NCBI GenBank assembly: GCA_964643965.1
Contig: CAZXVH010000086.1
Coordinates: 1-22,582, forward strand
Reading direction: 5' to 3'
From: GCA-2746795 sp964643965
GTDB lineage: Bacteria; Chloroflexota; Anaerolineae; Promineifilales; Promineifilaceae
Length of the DNA: 22,582 nt
Shown piece by piece: positions 19,021 to 22,582 of this stretch (positions within the stretch are counted from its first letter, which is position 1; each line of letters opens with the position of its first letter). The position numbers and the translations under genes are program-made. The notes beneath the pieces were generated by a model. That model was given only the letters and a program-made list of their open reading frames with translations. It did not search any database and was not told where the DNA came from.

Positions 19021-19685
19021 CATTTCCCCGCCGGATCACGCAAATAAATGGGGGCCAGGCTGGCGGCGTCATCCACTCGCCCCTTGCGCAAACGCTGCCA
19101 GCCAATTTCCGCCAGATAACCGGCGCGGCGCGTGGAAACGGCCGGGTAGGCAATGGCAAACTGGCGGCTGCGGCTGCGAATGAGCTTCATCGCTTCCGGC
19201 GTCATTTCACCGGCAAAGAGGGTTGGTTTGTCGATGCCGGTCAGCAGGTTTTCCCAGGTATCAATCACTGGCGGCCGTCGCGCCTGCCAGCCCCGTTTAT
19301 CCTGCCACTGATAGATGGCGGCGCATACCCGGGTACGGCCGGCTTCGGCGGCTACCAACAACTGCTCCGGCTGCTGGTCGATAGAAAAGGCCACGATGTC
19401 CAGCGTGGGGACGCCCAGCAGCGGAATCTGGTTGGCTAAGGCCAGCCCCTTGGCCAGCGCCAACCCCACGCGCAGGCCGGTATAGGAGCCAGGGCCAATG
19501 GCGATGGCAATGCCCGCCAGGTCAGCCACGGAAGTACCGACCCGCCCCAATATTTCTTCAATAGCAGGCGGCAGTTCAACGGTATGGTTATTGAGACAAC
19601 GCCAGCCATACTCCGCGAGAACGGCCGTGCCATCATGTAAAGCCAGTCCTGCCCATCGTGTTGCCGTATCAATTGCTAAAATCAT
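19020..19685 (-). CDS. tsaB: tRNA threonylcarbamoyladenosine synthesis protein TsaB
   Basis: 221 residues, standard length. ASKHA fold with MILAIDTATRWAGLAL at the start and the family signature GPGSYTGLRVGLALAKGLA (64-82). TsaB is the non-catalytic partner that dimerises with TsaD and recruits TsaE to place t6A at position 37 of ANN-decoding tRNAs. The order tsaE-tsaB-rimI is the common bacterial arrangement. The stop codon TGA lies against the heptamer array. Confidence 0.96.
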   Translation of the reverse strand: MILAIDTATRWAGLALHDGTAVLAEYGWRCLNNHTVELPPAIEEILGRVGTSVADLAGIAIAIGPGSYTGLRVGLALAKGLALANQIPLLGVPTLDIVAFSIDQQPEQLLVAAEAGRTRVCAAIYQWQDKRGWQARRPPVIDTWENLLTGIDKPTLFAGEMTPEAMKLIRSRSRQFAIAYPAVSTRRAGYLAEIGWQRLRKGRVDDAASLAPIYLRDPAGK

Positions 19686-19750
19686 CTGTTTTGCTTAAAT
19701 CCTGACCCATAACTAAAACGAACATTATCTGCCAGCCGTTTCATCATGGC

Positions 19751-20251
19751 TTATACGCCAAAAGCGCTGTGCTTAAATTCAGCCAAAAGCTGTTCAGCCC
19801 GTTCGCCTATCCCTTTAAATTGCAGAGTGCGCCGCGTTTCGCTCAAATAGCCAATCTGAATGCGCAGCCGATCTGGCGGCAGCCATCCTTCAATGCGCTC
19901 CGGCCATTCAATGATCACGGCGCCCTGGCCGTCAAACACATCATCCAGACCGACCGTCATCACATCCCTATCCGTTTCCAGGCGATAACAATCAATATGG
20001 TAGAGAACTGCGCCATCTTTGGCGCGAGGATATTCGTTGATGAGAATAAACGTGGGGCTGGTCACGCGCAGGGCTGTACCCCAGCCGCGCCCCACACCTC
20101 GGGAAAAGGCCGTCTTGCCCGCGCCTAAATCGCCGTACAGACAGACCATATCACCCGGATGCAGCAGTTCACCCAGCCGAATGCCCAGGCGCACCGTCTG
20201 CTCAGTGCTGCTGCTGATAAAATCGAGTGTGTGCTGATCTAAAATTGGCAT
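19751..20251 (-). CDS. tsaE: tRNA threonylcarbamoyladenosine synthesis ATPase TsaE
   Basis: 166 residues from the ATG at 20251, or four more from 20263; upstream residues of the open frame look non-homologous. Walker A GDLGAGKT (40-47), SPTFILINEYP (65-75), HIDCYRLE (85-92) and IIEWPERI (113-120) are all present, the complete TsaE signature. TsaE hydrolyses ATP to reset the TsaB-TsaD complex in t6A synthesis. No Shine-Dalgarno sequence is obvious at either start. It is first in the leftward tsaE-tsaB-rimI cluster, 65 bases before tsaB. Confidence 0.95.
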   Translation of the reverse strand: MPILDQHTLDFISSSTEQTVRLGIRLGELLHPGDMVCLYGDLGAGKTAFSRGVGRGWGTALRVTSPTFILINEYPRAKDGAVLYHIDCYRLETDRDVMTVGLDDVFDGQGAVIIEWPERIEGWLPPDRLRIQIGYLSETRRTLQFKGIGERAEQLLAEFKHSAFGV

Positions 20252-20264
20252 AAAATGTCGCATA

Positions 20265-20310
20265 AGATCTGTCAGGATAATACTATCCCTCGAGTAAATC
20301 TGACAGGTCT
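20265..20310. promoter_or_regulatory. Inverted repeat in the tsaE upstream region
   Basis: AGATCTGTCAG (20265-20275) and CTGACAGGTCT (20300-20310) are inverse copies with one mismatch, 24 bases apart; GGATA/TATCC (20275-20279, 20284-20288) form a second dyad inside. A -10-like TATTAT on the minus strand (20285-20280) overlaps it. It could be an operator, or a hairpin in the tsaE leader. Confidence 0.35.
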
Positions 20311-20404
20311 GGTTGAATAACCACCTGATTTTTAACAATTATACCTTCCTCTGCTGAACATGGTATTATTGTGCCCGCAGTGACGGAAATCTGGAGAAAA
20401 AGTT

Positions 20405-21133
20405 ATGCGGGTACTCATCATTTCAGACATTCATGCCAATCTCGCGGCCTTTGAAGCTGTTTTAGCGGACGCCAAGGGGGAGTGGGACGCCATATGGTTC
20501 CTGGGAGATCTGGTCGGTTATGGTCCTGATCCTAATGAATGCGTCGCCCTGCTGCGGGAACATGACCCCATTAGCCTCTCTGGCAATCATGACTGGGCGG
20601 TTTTAGGCAAACTCGATATCAATAAATTTAATCGGGAAGCGCAGATCGCCATTCGCTGGACGCAAGAAGCCATCAGCCAGGAAACGTATGATTACCTGGC
20701 CACGCTGCCGCCAAATAGAGACAATGCCCCCTTTTCTCTGGTACACGCCAGTCCCCGCCACCCCGTTTGGGAATATATTTTGGACGCCTACACGGCCGCC
20801 ATTAACTTCGACCATTTTGAAACCCCTTACTGCCTGGTCGGCCATACCCATGTGCCCGTCATCTTCGCTGAAGAGGAGCCGCATAAGGTGGTCATTTACC
20901 TGCCTGATTATGAAGCGCCTATCCAACTGGGCCAGGTGCGCCTCATCATCAATCCCGGCAGTGTGGGGCAGCCGCGTGATTCAGATGCGCGTGCTGCGTA
21001 TGCCTTTTTAGATACTGAGGCGCTCACCTTTGAGCATAAACGGGTCGCTTATCCCATTGCGGTGACCCAGGAAAAAATGCGTCAATACGGCATCCCTTCA
21101 CGCCTGATTCGGCGCCTGGAATTTGGCTGGTAG
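20405..21133 (+). CDS. Calcineurin-like metallophosphoesterase
   Basis: 242 residues. The dinuclear metal ligands are in order: DIH (8-10), GDLVGYGPDP (34-43), GNHD (60-63), His114 in VHAS and GHTH (146-149), followed by NPGSVGQPRD, the YfcE/MJ0936-like ending. Such cytoplasmic proteins hydrolyse phosphodiesters or nucleotides; the natural substrate is unknown for this branch. The ATG follows a GGAG about nine bases upstream. It is divergent from tsaE and is not obviously part of an operon. Confidence 0.9.
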   Translation: MRVLIISDIHANLAAFEAVLADAKGEWDAIWFLGDLVGYGPDPNECVALLREHDPISLSGNHDWAVLGKLDINKFNREAQIAIRWTQEAISQETYDYLATLPPNRDNAPFSLVHASPRHPVWEYILDAYTAAINFDHFETPYCLVGHTHVPVIFAEEEPHKVVIYLPDYEAPIQLGQVRLIINPGSVGQPRDSDARAAYAFLDTEALTFEHKRVAYPIAVTQEKMRQYGIPSRLIRRLEFGW

Positions 21134-21298
21134 GCCGTCACCCGGATCGGGGACAGCTTGTCCGCCCCTGGCAGTCTGGCAGACCGCGCTCCCAACCCAC
21201 TCGCGGAACTAAATCTCTCCAACCATCGTCTTTGAGTGACACGTTTAGAAGGAAGCGGCCTTATTTGAGGCGTTTCCCAAACAGCAAGGAGGCTCTAA

Positions 21299-22198
21299 AT
21301 GATCTGGAAACAAAGCATCTCTTTTATTTTACTGGTTCTTCTTTTAGCAGCGTGCGCCAGCCAAGAATCATCTAGGATGGATAGTGTGGTGATGGAAGCG
21401 CCCCAAGCAGAAACGACGGGCGACTACGATGACGGTGTATCTTACGCTGAGGCGGATCGCAGCAATACGGCGCTTGATACCCCAATCGACATTCCCCAGC
21501 AGCGTCTTATCATTCGCACGGCCGATATGTCTATTGTGGTAGCAGATACGGAAGCGGCCATGAAAACCATCGCGCAAATGGTGGAGGAGAATGGCGGTTG
21601 GGTGGTGAGCAGCAGCGCCTATCAGTATAGTGAAACGGCCGTTACCGGAGACATCACCGTGCGCGTACCAGCAGAAGGTTTTGCCAGCGCCACCGAAGCG
21701 GTGCGGGGTTTAGCCATTAAAGTAGAGCGTGAAACAACCTCCGGGCAGGACGTGACAGAAGAGTTTGTGGATTTATCGGCGCGCCTGGAAAACCTGGAAA
21801 GTACCGCCACCCGGGTGCGTTCTTTCCTGGATGAAGCCCAAACAGTTGAAGAAGCGCTGTCCGTGAATCAAGAATTGAGCCGGTTGGAAGGAGAGATCGC
21901 GGTCATCAAGGGGCGGATGAAGTATTTGAGCCAGTCGGCAGCATTTTCCACGATTTCGGTGCATCTGACGCCAGATGAAGCGGCGCGGCCGGTGACAGTA
22001 GCCGGTTGGCGACCAGAGGGTGTGGCCAAGGATGCATTGGAATCATTGGTTGGTTTCTTGCAATTCCTGGTAGAAGCGCTCATTTGGATTGTGATTTTCT
22101 TGCTGCCGGTCTTGATTATTTTGGGTATTCCTATCTGGTTGGTGGTGCGTTTTATGCGCAAACGACGGCGGAATGAGAGAGTGAACGGTGAACAGTAA
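21299..22198 (+). CDS. DUF4349 lipoprotein
   Basis: 299 residues. A lipoprotein signal peptide with lipobox LAAC (Cys19) is followed by a disordered linker and the DUF4349 domain (about 65-230). This starts QRLIIRTADMSIVVADTEAAM and includes VRVPAEGF, VTEEFVDLSARLENLE and a coiled coil (about 150-215). A C-terminal membrane helix (about 245-280) ends in a KRRR stop-transfer tail. DUF4349 resembles a putative zinc-peptidase/lipoprotein architecture with unknown function. AAGGAGG at 21286-21292 fixes the start. The last residues VNGEQ and the TAA are encoded by a heptamer array. Confidence 0.88.
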   Translation: MIWKQSISFILLVLLLAACASQESSRMDSVVMEAPQAETTGDYDDGVSYAEADRSNTALDTPIDIPQQRLIIRTADMSIVVADTEAAMKTIAQMVEENGGWVVSSSAYQYSETAVTGDITVRVPAEGFASATEAVRGLAIKVERETTSGQDVTEEFVDLSARLENLESTATRVRSFLDEAQTVEEALSVNQELSRLEGEIAVIKGRMKYLSQSAAFSTISVHLTPDEAARPVTVAGWRPEGVAKDALESLVGFLQFLVEALIWIVIFLLPVLIILGIPIWLVVRFMRKRRRNERVNGEQ

Positions 22199-22217
22199 AC
22201 AGTGGACGGGACAGTGA
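22181..22217 (+). repeat. Heptamer repeat array at the end of the DUF4349 gene
   Basis: GTGAACG, GTGAACA, GTAAACA, GTGGACG then GGACAGTGA. It is the same sequence family as the arrays at 18958-19020 and 10173-10228. The stop codon of the gene (22196-22198) lies inside the third unit. A looser periodic stretch (CTTTATCACTTTACCAC-like) follows up to about 22283. Confidence 0.8.
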
Positions 22218-22290
22218 TTATGGCGCATCTTACTTTGCCATCTTACCACCCTGAACTTTTGTTACTTTATCACTTTACCACTCTGCAACC

Positions 22291-22582
22291 ATGATTGTCT
22301 CCGCTAAAACCCGGCTTATTGGCCTGATCGGCTGGCCGGTTTGGCATAGCTTTAGTCCGGCGCTGCACAATGCGGCGGCGGCGGATTTGGGGCTGGATTT
22401 TGTGTATGTGGCGCTGCCGGTTCACCCTGATGATGTGGCAACGGCCGTTCGCGGTTTGCCAGCCCTCGGTTTTCGCGGCGTTAATGTCACCGTGCCCCAT
22501 AAGCAAGCGGTGCTGCCCTTTCTGGACGAAATCGAAGCAGGAGCGCGAGCGATTGGGGCGGTGAATACGATTGTGATTAGTG
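22291..22582 (+). CDS. aroE: Shikimate dehydrogenase, N-terminal part
   Basis: 97 codons are in the window, still open at the edge. The frame gives MIVSAKTRLIGLIGWPVWHS, then FSPALHN, ALGFRGVNVTVPHK and IGAVNTIV. The shikimate-binding SxS (WHSFSPALHN), the catalytic Lys in NVTVPHK and the GAVNT motif are the full AroE N-terminal signature. The enzyme reduces 3-dehydroshikimate with NADPH in chorismate synthesis. No Shine-Dalgarno sequence precedes the ATG; the region before it is repeat-like. One AACGGCCGTT copy (22440-22449) encodes TAV here. Confidence 0.94.
   Translation, partial: MIVSAKTRLIGLIGWPVWHSFSPALHNAAAADLGLDFVYVALPVHPDDVATAVRGLPALGFRGVNVTVPHKQAVLPFLDEIEAGARAIGAVNTIVIS

Overview
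The window looks like a chromosomal segment of a GC-moderate bacterium, most likely a member of the Chloroflexota (Anaerolineae-like). This is inferred from several things: a membrane protein with a Pro-Thr 'EPTNTP' linker, DUF4870/DUF4013/DUF4349 membrane proteins, an HNH-containing MrfA/YprA-type helicase, heptamer repeat arrays between genes, and a very abundant palindrome AACGGCCGTT (20 exact copies counted by eye). The taxonomy is an inference; no rRNA or tRNA gene is visible to confirm it.

Layout. (1) 1-1362: C-terminal end of a Bax-inhibitor-1 family protein, a shared bidirectional terminator, a cold-shock protein gene whose leader carries a terminator-like hairpin, and an OsmC-family peroxide reductase. 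(2) 1377-4560: an accessory island. It holds a RelE/ParE-type toxin-antitoxin pair, an orphan VapB-like antitoxin whose toxin gene is cut off after a few codons, a relic of an osmC-like gene tail with its terminator, and an AT-rich restriction-modification operon (DNA methyltransferase plus PD-(D/E)XK nuclease) bracketed by a 9-bp direct repeat. (3) 4565-9375: a large DEAD/DEAH helicase with an inserted HNH domain and DUF1998-type tail, a membrane-anchored PT-repeat protein, an orphan HicB-DUF2442 fusion and a 43-codon ORF.

(4) 9376-12968: a crotonase-family enzyme, and an opposing translationally coupled operon fmt-panE-GDPD driven by a promoter that seems to give a leaderless mRNA. (5) 13036-17275: two small integral membrane proteins (DUF4870, DUF4013), a stack of hairpins at the convergent junction, then an operon (read leftward) of ECF sigma factor, zinc-finger anti-sigma factor and a bactofilin-like beta-repeat membrane protein. 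(6) 17276-22582: a CDP-paratose 2-epimerase-like sugar epimerase; the tsaE-tsaB-rimI cluster for tRNA t6A synthesis and ribosomal protein acetylation; a calcineurin-like phosphoesterase; a DUF4349 lipoprotein; and the start of shikimate dehydrogenase.

Two signals run across gene boundaries. The AACGGCCGTT palindrome occurs in genes and promoters but is missing from the restriction-modification island. Arrays of 7-bp repeats sit at the 3' ends of genes, supply their last codons and stops, and in one case lie inside the helicase reading frame. No rRNA, tRNA, CRISPR array or intact insertion sequence was recognised.
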